A program made the position numbers and the translations under genes. 64,000 nt of DNA from positions 7,187,386 through 7,251,385 of the forward strand of contig JALMQS010000055.1 of NCBI GenBank assembly GCA_024734495.1, in the 5' to 3' direction. Under the pieces are notes generated by a model. That model was not told the origin of the DNA, ran no database searches, and saw nothing but the letters and a program-made list of their open reading frames with translations. Position 1 is the stretch's first letter, and the number at the start of each line of letters is the position of its first letter. Positions 11,120 to 22,037 of the stretch are shown here, one piece after another. The stretch is from Forficula auricularia. Taxonomy: Eukaryota > Arthropoda > Insecta > Dermaptera > Forficulidae.

Positions 11120-11651
11120 ATATATATACAGTATATTTTAGGTTGATTAAATAAAAAACTCTTTAAGCACTATTCTTTTCAATTTTGTCTTTTTTCTTTT
11201 TTTTTTGTCTGTGTGGTTGTTCTTCTTTGCCGGTGTCTGTCTACCTAATTGGTAGAACCATAAATGTCATCGTGTATAGAGCCCTAACAAACGCCCTTTC
11301 CCGTCTCGTTACACGATATATATTGGCAAGATAATTGGGCAGATCCGCTCCAACGGATGGTTCAATTACTTTCACCTCACCGAATCCGATTAGCAATCTT
11401 CCTTTCTCTTTCGCTTCTCTTTCGACAACTGTACAAAGAAAGTTCCTTATCAAAATATTGCTTTCCATAGTTCGTTCGTTAACGATAAAGACTCAAGGAA
11501 CAGAAATAGCCACCCTATACACATACACACAAGCACAATTGCTCCTTGCATATCCTTGTCTTTGAATCCAAATATCTACATAAAAAGAAAACGGACGATA
11601 TTTTTAAAAAAATATTTTTTTTTGTGAATATAAAATAATTTAATAATAATA
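11120..11651. other. Largely single-copy stretch, no gene recognised
   Basis: 11240-11570 is less AT-rich and not repeated in the window. Overlapping 75-76 codon frames exist on both strands (minus 11241-11468, plus 11335-11565), but neither shows a known domain or splice context. It may be conserved non-coding sequence; otherwise unexplained. Confidence 0.3.
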
Positions 11652-12060
11652 CAGTCGTTTATCCGGATCGGATTTGTAGACATTTTTATTTTAATAAATG
11701 TTCACATTAATAATAATTTTTATATTGAAGGAGACAATAAAAGAGTGTATCTTCAGCTGGAATTATAAATTTTATTTATAACGAGACCATAGATTCGAGG
11801 GCTTTACCCTCTTCACAATCTATTAAAATTGATTCACAGGATGAATCAAATATTAAATTAATTAGATCAGAATTAGATCCCCTAAAAATTAGTATTTTTC
11901 GAATCGTGAGAAATTTTAAAATTATATAATAATTCACCAAAAAAATTCTTAAATCGAAAAATAGAAATTTCGAAAGCCTTATCTAAAAAATAGCCGCGCA
12001 AATAAAAACCTCATTAACGAAACCTACAGCCAAAAAATAAAACAAGTATAAATGACAATT

Positions 12061-12521
12061 GGGTACTTACGTATTAACGCCACCGCAGCCACAGATTTGG
12101 CGGTTTTTAAATTTCGCCAATCTACACCTAAAATTTTTGAGATAAATCATAAAATAGAATAAATCAGTTCCCCTCTGTCAAAAAACAACTTGAATAGGTT
12201 CGGTTTATGATCTCGGTTTGATTAGATAAAAAAATGCTTTCCCAAACAAACCTTGAACAATTAGGTTCGGTTTATGATCTCGGTTCGATTAGATAAAAAA
12301 TGCGTTCCCAAACAAACCTTGCGGTGGCGTTAATGTACCCGCATTTTTTATCTAATCAAACCGAGATCATAAACCGAACCTATTCAAGTTGTTTTTTGAC
12401 AGAGGGGAACTGATTTATTCTATTTTATGATTTATCTCAAAAATTTTAGGTGTAGATTGGCGAAATTTAAAAACCGCCAAATCTGTAGCAGCTACTGCGG
12501 TGGCGTTAATACGTAAGTACC
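12061..12521. mobile_element. Foldback MITE formed of a unit plus an inverted partial copy
   Basis: GACAATT flanks both sides (12054-12060 and 12522-12528). The ends GGTACTTACGTATTAACGCC and its complement are perfect inverted repeats, and about 175 bp at each side pair almost completely. A terminus-like GGCGTTAATGTACCC also appears internally at 12327-12340, so 12061-12340 reads as one 280-bp element and the rest as an inverted partial copy. A 48-bp direct duplication lies at about 12197-12244 and 12262-12309. No coding content. Confidence 0.75.
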
Positions 12522-12592
12522 GACAATTCTTATCTCAGCCACGTGGAAATTTTAGCTTTCCATTCATACATACATTGATTCTTGTGAATCAA

Positions 12593-12650
12593 TTGTAATA
12601 GACTGATGAAGAGGGCAAAACCCTCGAAACTATAGTCTCGTTATAAATAA
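12593..12650 (+). ncRNA. Hammerhead ribozyme-like motif, well preserved
   Basis: CTGATGA (12603-12609), one unpaired A, helix II GAGGG/CCCTC around loop CAAAA, then GAAAC (12626-12630), TATA, and the cleavage triplet GTC (12635-12637). Helix III is AC/GT closed by TATA, or a dimer through the palindrome ACTATAGT. Helix I can form from GA/TC next to the core and GTAAT/GTTAT further out. This is the type I layout with very short helix III known from Penelope-like elements and retrozymes. The extra base between CTGATGA and helix II is unusual relative to the textbook core. Confidence 0.6.
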
Positions 12651-12946
12651 AATTTATAATTCCAGCAGAAGACACACTCTTTTATTGTCTCCTTCAATAT
12701 ATAAACATTTCGCTAACCTCGGCACAAAAACTTTTAATTTAATAATTTTTAACTCTGATAACAAGAATGGAATTATAATTTCACTTTTTTTAAACAATTC
12801 TATGTAATTTTTGATATAAACATGTTTTTTATCGGAATAAATTCAAATTCGCTTATTCGAGGATATGTTTTGTTTTTATTACCCATATATCCGGATTTTC
12901 GATTAGCCTTTGGTCACAGTTAGTCCTGATAAACGAGGTTCTTCTG

Positions 12947-13785
12947 CATTTGAATCGCATAATATTTTAAACTAATTATGTATTTTCTTACATAATTATT
13001 TTATTAAATTTTTCTTTTACCATACACTCTGTGTTTTATCAAGTTTTTGAATTATTATAATAGCGCAAGAAAAAATCATTTTTCTTTTACTTACTTTTTT
13101 CTAGTGCTGTATCTTCATTTGTAAAATTTTGCAGTCTAGTGATTCTAAATTTAAATATTACCCATATCAAATTGTCAAGTGTTTCGAATTTTAAATTTCT
13201 TTCAAAATCGTACAGCAATGGACTGGTTATTCCTAAATTAGATATAAAAGTTTAAATTGTAATAAGATTTAACTCTAATTTAGAAGAAGACATTTTCACT
13301 TGATTTCTTTGAAATTTAAAATCTGCTAAAAACAATTTTAATTCTTAGGGATATCTATTAAACGTAAATTCTTATTTAGTTTTATTAAAATATTGATATT
13401 ACAGCGGTTGAAATTGAGCCCAAAATTATGTAGTATTCCACAAAAATTAAAATTATTAAATTTCCATAACAAGAAACCAATGAAGCTGGGATTTACTTTA
13501 CGAAAGATTTAGATTTAAAGAAGAATTCTTTAGGTCAGGGTCGGATCTAGGGGGGGGGGGCGTGCACTAGATGAAATTTTAAGAAGCGGTACATTTTGGG
13601 AAGCGGGAAATATTTTTAGTACCTATATGGTAGTATATTTAGCATTGGGGATTGGGGGACCGGTAGCAAGTTCAAGCTTGATCGCCTTGACAAAAGACCT
13701 AGATCTGCTTTAGGAGACCCGAAATTATGCTATTTACTGCTAGACACTTTGATCGACCTATTCCAATAATTCAATAAGTTTATAC
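12947..13785. other. AT-rich region
   Basis: No gene seen. A 10-G run lies at 13550-13560. Confidence 0.35.
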
Positions 13786-14196
13786 TAGTGGTTCTCAAAG
13801 TTGTCTGGACCGCGACCCATCTAAAAAACGATTTCAAAGTTCACAACTTACCTTATACAATAACCATATACCTACCGTATTTTACGGACTTTAAGATGCT
13901 ACGTGTACTATAAGACGCACCTTAATTTTTAAGACTGGCGATAATTTTAAATCAAACACTGGACATTTTTATATTAATTTCGAGTATAAGACGCACCTGA
14001 ATTTTGGAGGAAATTTTTCGAAGAAAAAAGTGCGTCTTATAGACCGTAAAATACGGCACTACTCTGATCAAAAAGAACTCAGAATTTGTTAATAAAAAGA
14101 ATCGCCCTTGAAATATTATTAAAATTGCGATTACCGTTCTTTCAGTTTCAGGGCCCACCTAATATCCGCTCACGACCCACAGTTTGGGAACCACTG
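13786..14196. mobile_element. Non-autonomous hAT element
   Basis: The left end TAGTGGTTCTCAAAG and right end GTTTGGGAACCACTG are hAT-type inverted repeats, followed inside by GACCGCGACCC and its inverse. The flanking octamers (GTTTATAC and GTATATTT) match only in part, so the target duplication is eroded. It is interrupted by a second small element at 13875-14056. Confidence 0.65.
13875..14056. mobile_element. Small MITE with CCGTATTTTACGG ends
   Basis: CCGTATTTTACGG at left and CCGTAAAATACGG at right are inverted repeats, with ATAAGACGCACC boxes repeated near both ends in opposing orientation. This terminus type is widespread in animal genomes. It is nested in the hAT at 13786-14196; 182 bp, no coding sequence. 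Confidence 0.65.
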
Positions 14197-14660
14197 GTAT
14201 ATTTATTTGTTTATTTATTTATTTCAACGGCATGCCTTTAAAAACATTACAAAAAGTAATACAAAGAAACACTACTAGTAAAAAATAAAAAAAAACAATA
14301 AAGTTAAACATACAAATAATAAACAATAATATAGTATCTGCTGTTACTTAAGTATAATATTTTATGCAGAGAAAAATCTTAGCGATTCTACTTTTATTGG
14401 ATTGGATGGAGGATTTGGTATAGGTATAGGGCTTCAAATATTTTTTACTTTCCCATTTATATTCTATATAATATAATGGGGAAGCATTGCGATGGCCAGT
14501 CTGACTCTTTGCGAGCTTGTATCTTTCTTTATATTTTTCTCAATTTTTAAAATAAAAAGGAAAACTAGTAATGACATTCCTAGTTGTCATAATTAGTTCA
14601 GGATCGACATATTCAAAGATATGACCTGGAAGATGCAAAATATTAATAGGATTAATAAAT
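14197..14660 (-). mobile_element. Probable 3' end of a minus-strand non-LTR retrotransposon
   Basis: At 14199-14224 an (ATTT)n run forms the 3' tail when read on the minus strand, next to a block without repeats elsewhere. The same type of tail ends the intact LINE at 34850 and the fragment at 33195. I cannot identify a protein domain in the rest, so the family is uncertain. Confidence 0.4.
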
Positions 14661-15426
14661 AAATTTAATTGCTAATAACGAATAAAAAGTCGCTTCTCTT
14701 GCAGTTTAGTCTTTTTTAACTCTTTAATTTTCTAATTATACACCATTAAATTTTTATGCGAAGTCATTTTATTAACATTAATTTAGTAAATAATTCCACG
14801 ACTTGCTTAATCTTTAAATCTATATAAAGACAATAAATAGTCTAAAATCTCTTCTTGATTACCTCCATGTTAAATAAAAAAAAAGAGAAGAAAAACCCCC
14901 TGAGTAGGGGATGAAGGAGCCAGGCCTTTTATACTGGGCAAAGAGCCAAAATGGGCCCATAAATACAATTACTTTACAGTTCCATTTAAAAGTGCATTAA
15001 AAGATATGAAAGCTGCTTCTTCACTTTTATACCACAACGATAATCTTTTAAGAAATATTTCCCTTATTAATATTATACTATATATCTATATATTTAAATA
15101 AATTCTGATTTTTCATTTCATTTCGCCTTTTGATGGCGGATATTAAATTTTTAATAATAATATGATATTTAATTTAATGGATATTTGATTTATATTTCAG
15201 AAAAAAAGAGAATATTTCATTTAGAACGTATTTTTTTTATTCAGATAAAATATATTATATTATATAATAGGGGAGATTTCTTGTATTTTATCAGACAATT
15301 TATTTAGGAGATAGAATATTTTTAGTGGCACTTTTCTTATTTGTATGAGTGTCCAAATGGATATGGAATTCTTTGCATTTGCCCCGAAAATTTGGGTGTA
15401 TTTTTACTTAAAACGATATAGAGTAA
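14661..15426. other. AT-rich region
   Basis: No gene seen; from about 15340 the sequence adjoins the Helitron. Confidence 0.35.
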
Positions 15427-15891
15427 TCTACTATATATAAATAAAAATGTACTGTTACGCTTAAGTGTTACGTTGAAGGATCTCCAAAAGTTCTTCACCA
15501 ATTTCTTTAACATTTTCACACAACATTCCATTCAAATACACGAGTGTTTTTATAGATATCACACACATTTTTTCGAGGAAACAACACCAGCGCCTCTCTG
15601 GGGTGAAGCAAACAAACAAGATGACCGATAATAGCTTTTTTGAAATCTTTCAACTGTCAATACTATTTTTGGTTAAGTGAATAATTTTGACAAGTAATAT
15701 ATATCATTTGCTGTTTTAATACCTATTGAATATAGTTTCGATACGTCCAGTGGTTTAGGCGTGAAGCATAAGAATTAGTCACAGCAACGCGTGGTTGGGT
15801 CAGCTATTATCTATATAAATTTTAAGCACAAAACTAGACGCTCCCCGCCAGGGGCTAAGTGACGCCGGGCCGAGGCCCAAGCGTCAGCTAG
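15427..15891 (+). mobile_element. Non-autonomous Helitron
   Basis: The element begins TCTACTATATATAAATAAAA directly after A, and ends GCGTCAGCTAG directly before T. This is the A^TC...CTRR^T structure of Helitrons, with no target duplication. A GC-rich hairpin (GCCGGGCCGAGGCCC) lies about ten bases before the CTAG end. It is 465 bp with no Rep/helicase gene. A second copy ends at 17987; shared internal landmarks are CTGTTACGCTTAAGTG and GCGCCTCTCTGG. Confidence 0.8.
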
Positions 15892-16008
15892 TTATGTATA
15901 TTTTTTTACTTTCACTTATATCAATATAAATAATTAATAATAATTGATATATCTGTACGTATTGCTTTGCTCTACCGAGGGCTTTTGACTCTAAGGTTTC
16001 ATATGATA

Positions 16009-16933
16009 TTAGGTTGATGCATAATTATGGAACGTTTGTATTGGCGCGTTTTTCTTTAGCCAAAAATGGCGTTTTGTTTATTTTTTATAAAAACAATCTT
16101 CTCTATTTATAGTTAATAAAAATGCGTGTCGAAAACCATATTCATATTCGTCATATTATGCTCTACCACTACGAGAAAGGATGGAAGGCAGCACAGTCAT
16201 TTCGCGATCTCAACGAACTTTTTGGCGAAGGAACAATTACTGATAGTGCAGTACGGAAGTGGTTTGCCCGTTTCAAATCAGGTGACACTAGTTTGGAGGA
16301 TAAAGAAGGAAGAGGTCGGCCATCGGATTTTGATGATCAGGCACTTCTGACAGCCGTGGAAGAGGATGAAAGCCTTACAACACGAATGCTGGCTGCAGAC
16401 TTCAATGTCGACCAATCAACGATCGTTCGACGCCTCAAAAAGCTTGGCAAGGTATGGAAATTGGCTGGATGGGTCCCCCACGAACTCTCCGACAACAACA
16501 AGGCTTCACGGTGCAATCGAGGCGAAAAGACCGCGCAAAAAGAACCACATCGTGTTCCATCACGATAACGCACGTCCACATGTTGAGCGCCGGGTCGTCG
16601 AATTCATCGCCAATAAGGGCTGGGATCTACTCCCACATCCGCCATACTCACCGACCGAAGCACCGACGGACTATCACATCAACCGCCCTTTGAAAAACTG
16701 GCAAAAGACTAAAATCTACGACGATTTGGATGACTTGGTGGTTGGCTCCAAGAATCGTGACTTCTTCGCCCGTGGAATCGACCGACTGCCAAGCAAATGG
16801 GAAGCAGTTATTGAAGTAGATGGTGAATACGTTCCCGAATAATCATTTAAACATGTTTTTGCTAATTTTTTTTATTGTTTTTGCTGAATAAAAATATTTT
16901 TAAAAAACGTTCCATAATTATGCATCAACCTAA
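16009..16933 (+). mobile_element. Internally deleted mariner element
   Basis: Perfect terminal inverted repeats of about 29 bp begin TTAGGTTGATGCATAATTA, and the element is flanked by TA (16007-16008 and 16934-16935). Length is 925 bp, so about 350 bp are missing from the middle of the transposase gene. The perfect repeats suggest a fairly recent insertion or mobilisation in trans. Confidence 0.92.
16122..16842 (+). pseudogene. Mariner transposase with central deletion and frameshift
   Basis: The ATG at 16122 starts MRVENHIHIRHIMLYHYEK, then a first helix-turn-helix region (KWFARFKSGDTSLEDKEGRG) and the second HTH up to VPHELSDNNKA at about residue 130; VPHEL is a mariner hallmark just after the DNA-binding domain. 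The sequence then jumps, in a different frame, to HIVFHHDNARPH (second catalytic D) and, 34 residues later, the third D in APTDYH, giving the DD34D spacing. The first catalytic D and about 100 residues are deleted. The usual SPDLAP box reads SPTEAP here. The tail ends GEYVPE at 16842. It belongs with the cecropia/elegans-like mariners rather than with the 25.9-kb copy. Confidence 0.9.
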
Positions 16934-17284
16934 TATATTTTTACTTTGCCGATTTTAGGTTAAACTAAAAGTAAACTATGAACATTATTTTTGTATATGC
17001 AACATAATATTCATGATTTTTATGTGCATTTTCGCCCTGCTGAATCATTAGTTTGAAAATTTTGGTTTTTAATTTTAGACCTATTCATTTCAAAAGTTTT
17101 TTATTTTGTATTGGTCGCAAGAGTAGCATACAATTTGTATTTTACTTTGAAAATAACTAAAACATATTTTTCCGTATTTTTAATTTTATTGTTCAGTAAA
17201 GTAAAATAGTTCTTGACTGTTTTAACCACCCGTATATTCATATATTATTTTCCTATTTAGAGTAACACAATCATTGGTGTACAA
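16934..17284. other. AT-rich spacer
   Basis: No feature recognised. Confidence 0.3.
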
Positions 17285-18432
17285 ATAGTGATTCTTAACC
17301 TATGGTTCTCGCAGAGCCTTTAACCAAATATTTCACTACATTTATTTATATATATATATATAAATAAAAATGTACTGTTACGCTTAAGTGATACGTTGAA
17401 GGATCTCCGAAAGTTCTTCACCGATTTCTTTGAAATTTTCACACAGCATTCCATTCAAATACACACGTGTTTTTATATATAGTATTTTTATAGATATCAC
17501 ACCTGTGACATGCAAAAAAAATATTTGTTTTCGAGAAAATAACGCCAGCGCCTCTCTGGGGGTAAAATCAAACAAACAAGATGGCCGATAATAGCTTTTT
17601 AGAAATCTTTCAACTGTCAATAATATTTTTGGTTAAGGAAACAATTTTGACAAGTAATATATAATTCATTTACTGTTTTAATACCTACTCTATAATTATT
17701 TCCATTTTCAATTTATTTTCAAAACTAGTATTATTTTTTAAATATATTTAAATTTTTAATCAAATTAAACCTGGCCCAAAATTTAGATATACCAATCGGA
17801 GCACCAAACGGACATATGTTGCGAATATAGTTTCGATACATCCAGTGGTTTAGGAGTGAAGCATAAGAGTTAGTCACAGCAACGCGTGGTCGGGTCAGCT
17901 ATTATCTATATAAATTTTAACCATAAAACGAGACGCTCCCCGTCAGGGTCTAGGTGACGCCGGGCCGAAGGCCCGGGCGTCAGCTAATTAAGTATAAAGT
18001 TATTTCACTACTATTAAAAGTAAAAAATATTAAAAACACGTGCTTTTTATTACATTTTTCTTGAATCGAAAAGTACCTTTGGTAATATTAATTGATAAAA
18101 AAAATTTACATATGAGTTAAAAAAAGGTCATCATTGTAAATTTGAAAAAAATTGCTCAAGTATGATCTGAAAAAATGTAATGAAATTTTTTTTGGTCACG
18201 ACATGAATATTGTTCGGTCGCCAATATCTGCCGTCAGGTTCTCTCTTTAGTTACCAAGAAGACTGTGTGTTTTTCTATTCTTTTCTTTTTTTGGATTTGA
18301 TGTAAACACGATTTTCTTTTAATAAAAAAATACTAATTTGAATAATCTTATTATTTCTCGTCTTGTGTGTGTTTTTACGAACAAATATATTTCTCAAATT
18401 GGGTCGCGGCTTAAAAAGGTTAAGAAGCACTG
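17285..18432. mobile_element. Non-autonomous hAT carrying a nested Helitron
   Basis: GTGTACAA lies at 17277-17284 and again at 18433-18440. The ends ATAGTGATTCTTAACC and GGTTAAGAAGCACTG are inverted repeats of a hAT type. About 650 bp of the interior is a later Helitron, leaving a hAT MITE of roughly 500 bp. The short minus-strand frames inside are not genes. Confidence 0.8.
17340..17987 (+). mobile_element. Non-autonomous Helitron, second copy
   Basis: It shares CTGTTACGCTTAAGTG, GCGCCTCTCTGG and the 3' block with 15427-15891. The 3' end is GCGTCAGCTAA before T, after the hairpin GCCGGGCC-GAA-GGCCCGG. The exact 5' border is blurred by a (TA)n run at 17341-17362. It is longer than the first copy because of extra AT-rich sequence at about 17690-17820. 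Confidence 0.75.
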
Positions 18433-18470
18433 GTGTACAATACCCACATAAATTCCTCAAAAGAACACAA

Positions 18471-18720
18471 AGAGAAACAAAGAGATTGTCCTCTGCTTGA
18501 TGCAAATAAACATATACACATATATATCAAGATGATATATCTGTATATATATATTATTTATTTGTTTGATAAACAAATAAAATTGTCAAACAAATAAATA
18601 ATATATATATACAGATATATCATCTTGATATATATGTGTATATGTTTATTTGCATCAAGCAGGGACAATCTCTTTGTTTCTCTTTGTGAATCAACAACTC
18701 TGCTACTCTCGGCAAAACAA
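18471..18720. repeat. Palindromic arm pair of the GTTTTGCCGAGAG hammerhead family
   Basis: The arms centre near 18577 and include CCTCTGCTTGATGC, AAATAAACATATACACATAT and ATTATTTATTTGTTTGA. The right arm continues to TCGGCAAAAC. The hammerhead core has been deleted from the centre, which only joins the two TTTGTTTGA ends. Another partial copy follows at 18783-18832 in plus orientation. Confidence 0.7.
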
Positions 18721-18782
18721 AAACTTTTTCAACTTCCTCAAAAGAAGTTTAAATTTAAATAATAATGTATCTAATTAAAAAG

Positions 18783-19011
18783 ATTTTGTTTTATCGAGAG
18801 TAGTAGAGTAGTTGTTGATTCATAAAGAGAATTTAAAGAAATTTTCTAATTATTTATTTATTAGAGGCACAGTAGAACCAGTAAGGACACTCTCTGTTGT
18901 CACCTTAGATCTTGACGTTCCATATTTCTAAGTGTCCAGATAGAAGTAACAAATCAAGCCAGAGCGGGCGCTGTAGCATAAACTCTAAAATAAGTCAAGT
19001 TAATATCTTAA
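18783..19011. repeat. Partial copy of the same family, then AT-rich spacer
   Basis: TTTTATCGAGAGTAGTAGAG and TTGATTCATAAAGAGAA match the family; 18850-19010 holds nothing recognisable. Confidence 0.4.
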
Positions 19012-19975
19012 AATCTGAAATAAATTTTCTTTTTAACAGACTTCAAAAAAGGAGGAGGCTCTCAATTCGACTGAATTTTTTTTGTGTGTCTATGTTACCT
19101 CATATCTCCGCCAATTATGAACCGATTTTGATGAATTTTTTTGCATTGGGTTCAGTCTAGCTTCCGAGTGGTCCCGTTTTTTTTAATGGTATTGGACCTT
19201 TTTTGATATGTTTGTTCAGGCATAACTTCTTTGTTTATAAACCGATTTTAATGATTCTTTTTTTATTGGAAAGAGGGTACCTTAGGGGTGGTACCATATT
19301 AATTTGGTCAAGTTCTGAAGATATGATCAATGACGAAATAACATAAATCTCCAATTCTTATGACCAAATAATGGAAATTATAATAATAAAAATATAATAA
19401 CATTCATTTAAAACCCGCAAACGTTTCGAGAGAATTTCTATATTTATGAATTGAATTTTATTATCATTTTCTGATTCATTCGCCCGACGCTTTCTCTTAA
19501 TATGCATGCAAGGTATTATATCAATTCACTATTAATAACATCACTAAAAAGAGAAAAAAAATTTTTTATAAAAAAAAATAAATAAAACCGAGTTCAAAAA
19601 AATTAAATGCAACAAATAAAATAATAATAGCTTAAAAATAAAAAAAATACACTAAAAGGTATAAAATAATTATCTTATTTAGTTACAACTAAACGACGAA
19701 ATATTAACATGAAATTACTTTTTGAAGTCGGTGCCTAAATTCGACGGATCTTACTTAGTACGTTTGGCGGGTACGCTCGCTTATAGGTATAGGTTTGTTT
19801 GGTACCGACTTCAAAAAGTAATTATTTAGTCGTTTAGTTGTAGCTAAATAAGATAATTATTTTATACCTTTTAGTGTATTTTATTTGATTTTTAAGTTAT
19901 TATTATTTTATTTGTTGCATTTAATTTTTTGAAGTCGGTTTTATTTTTTTATAAAACTTATTTTTTAATGAATAT
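19012..19975 (+). repeat. CCGACTTC-type dispersed repeat, copy 1
   Basis: The copy starts with AACAGACTTCAAAAAAGGAGG and contains AACCGATTTTGATGA and TTGGTCAAGTTCTGA blocks shared with 24058-24715 and, inverted, 27845-28595 and 58220-58560. Its downstream part (19588-19955) is a separate palindromic module bounded by GACTTCAAAAA and TTTTTGAAGTC, with TTAGTTACAACTAAACGACG arms around a unique GTACGTTTGGCGGGTACG core. Frames crossing it are repeat-derived. Confidence 0.75.
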
Positions 19976-20890
19976 AAACCGTTTTAAATACAACCGATTT
20001 TCACTATTTAATGATCAAATTAATAGTTAAATAATGTTTTTTAGCCTATAAATTTGTCAAAAGTAATCAGCTTTTAGCAAAAGCAATCAGCTTTTAGCGG
20101 AACTGTCCCGATTTTAAGCAATTTGCCCCGCGTCCCGCGGCGTTTTGTCTGGAGCATGAAAATAAATTATTTCCAACGATGATTTTTGTTTCTACTGTCT
20201 GGATTGTGACAATCAGGATAACTCATCAGGCACGTAAAGTCGAAGAAAGTTCGTTTTGGTATCAAAATGTTTATATTTCTAATGGAGAGTCCTTATTAGG
20301 TTTTTGTTTTCTAACTCTAGACGTCACGGTCCGCGAATGCAAATATTATTTTTTTAGTAATTTTTATTCATAAATATTATTAGATCATCTCTAGTAAGAC
20401 AGTGTAGAGATTCTTGAAAAAAGTTTTTAAGTTTTCCAACAATTTTTATATAAAAGTAAGAAATTATATTAATTAGTCTAATGTTTTTTTATTCGTTTTT
20501 GGGGCTACACAAATATAATTTGGGGTCGTCACTTATCCTTAATCCACTCCGCATAAGCAAGAGAGTAGTCAGGGAGGCGATTCAATAACCTCCCCCTTAT
20601 CAAAATATAGTATGTTTGCTTTTTAATTTGAAATCATCTTAAAATAATTTCACTTTCTCAGCCCAGCTTTCATACTGAGAAATATAATAACTAGCCTTTT
20701 TTCTTTTTTATGCGATAGTATGCGCCTCGTACCGAGAAGATGCACCCCTATAAATGTTGACAGACCATTGCATTTTGTACTTATTAATGTTTTTATCAGA
20801 TTATTTTTTAATTTTTTTAGTGTTTCATTGTTTTATAAGATAATTTTAAAAATTATTGAATTAATAAATGGATTTCTTTTTTAATATTAG
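19976..20890. other. AT-rich region upstream of a possible exon
   Basis: No transposon terminus recognised. A plus-strand frame at 20179-20373 has no known domain. Confidence 0.35.
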
Positions 20891-21002
20891 TTCAAAAATG
20901 CGGCAAAGTCAGCAACGACCTCTACGAAAACTAGGTCTGGGGGGCATAAAAATCTGGAACTGTCAAAAGAACAGACTCCCTACTGGTTGTACTGTGTTAG
21001 AG
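20891..21002 (+). CDS. Candidate internal exon of an unidentified host gene
   Basis: A 112-bp GC-richer segment follows a T-rich tract ending ATATTAG and is followed by the donor GTAAGAAA. Frame 1 is open throughout and reads FKNAAKSATTSTKT at the start and SKEQTPYWLYCVR at the end. A second frame (starting at base 20892) is also open, reading SKMRQSQQRPLRKLGLGG at its start, and is the only one that splices in phase with the second frame of the candidate exon at 2208. I do not recognise either peptide. The segment is not repeated in the window. Confidence 0.4.
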
Positions 21003-21853
21003 GTAAGAAACCCTCGGTATGGGGGTCTCAATCGCACTTTGCCGCTTGATTTAATCTTAATTTAATATTATATTGCCTCTAAGTGGAGTATTCAATTGCC
21101 ACAATATAACATTTTTATTAAGCATAAAATCAGGACTACTTTTAAATCTGACTTTTGCATGTACTTACATACTATATTTATAACATAATAAATTATTTCT
21201 ATAGCATTTTTGATAAGAAAATTGATTTATTAAAGAATTTTCAATTTTAACTGAATTGAAAAATTCCTATTTTAATCACCGAGGGAGAAAAATCTTAAAA
21301 AAAAAACATGAGAAGAGGACGAGATTGAATGTGTCTACCCTCTCTCCGCATTTGTTCAATACCAGACGAAAATCAGCTTTTTCTATATATATCTAATATA
21401 TATGGAGAGAGGGGTCGAGAAAAATACGCCTTAGAATGGCAATTAAATTAGCATAGCATTAGCGAGTGGAACCCCCGGGTTGTCGCGCCAAACATGCACG
21501 AGGAAGAGAAAAGGAGAAAGCGAAAAAGGGAGGAAGCGTAAAAAATACGGCACCCTTCAAGCCTATTATAATAACAAAGCCAAGCGGAGATACCAACCGT
21601 TGGGCGAGATCAAATTAAAAGATGTTTAAATATAAAAAATTGGTATATAATAGAAATGAAAAGACACGGGGGTGGCGTTTTTTTTTAATTTTAATTTTAT
21701 TTAAATTTTTAAAAAGATTCTGAGGATTTTTTATTTATTTAAAGAATTATGGGATTTTGGACTTTATGTACCCAGAGAAAATTAATAAAGAATAAATCAA
21801 AGTATACTTCTTTTGTTTGATGTAATAAAGATCTCAACCAAAACATTCTGTGA
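21003..21853. other. Largely single-copy region with a GC-richer island
   Basis: 21300-21620 is less AT-rich, is not repeated here and has no long frame. It could be a conserved non-coding element in an intron. Confidence 0.35.
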
Positions 21854-22026
21854 AAAAAGGCTAAGTACGAAAAGTAGTGAAATCTAGTGTGTAGCCAAGT
21901 TGTAGAATTCGCCTAGAATAATTAAGTTGAGATATCTACTTTTATTTTCTCAATTTTTTTATTCTAAGCGAATTTAACTTGGCTACACACTAGATTTCAC
22001 TACTTTTTCGTACTTGGCCTGTTTTT
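21854..22026. repeat. Palindromic repeat, 173 bp
   Basis: AAAGTAGTGAAATCTAGTGT at left is mirrored by ACACTAGATTTCACTACTTT at right, and the arms continue through GTAGCCAAGTT. One arm recurs alone at 44330-44402. Confidence 0.75.
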
Positions 22027-22037
22027 ACTTGACCATA

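Larger units (their letters stand above)
11722..12701. mobile_element. Palindromic hammerhead element (GAAGGAGACAATAAAAG family)
   Basis: The left arm begins TTGAAGGAGACAATAAAAG and the right arm ends CTTTTATTGTCTCCTTCAA. Both continue through a TTCCAGCAGAAGACAC-type block and AACGAGACTATAG to a hammerhead motif facing outward. The plus-strand motif at 12603 is intact; the minus-strand one near 11786-11822 has lost its CTGATGA box. A second element (12061-12521) sits in the loop. Shorter arm-only relatives are at 49300-49417 and 50999-51135. Confidence 0.75.
11652..12946. mobile_element. pogo/Tigger-like element interrupted by nested insertions
   Basis: The left end TACAGT...CGTTTATCCGG lacks a few bases, and the right end CTGATAAACGAGGTTCTTCTG is its inverse. 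The combination CAGTA..ACCTCGTTTATCCGG with CAAAGGCTAATCG inside is typical of pogo/Tigger termini, also seen at 53117. TA precedes the left end; the right flank is CA. Nearly all of the interior is occupied by a later palindromic element (11722-12701), so the original insertion was a short MITE of about 300 bp. Confidence 0.65.

Noticed and set aside
11241..11565. Protein-like frames of 75-76 codons
   Set aside because: Frames on opposite strands overlap, no domain or splice context is seen, and the region has no start-site context; left as single-copy DNA.
13786..14196. Perfect 8-bp hAT duplication
   Set aside because: The flanking octamers agree at only about five of eight positions, so I report the ends but not a clean duplication.
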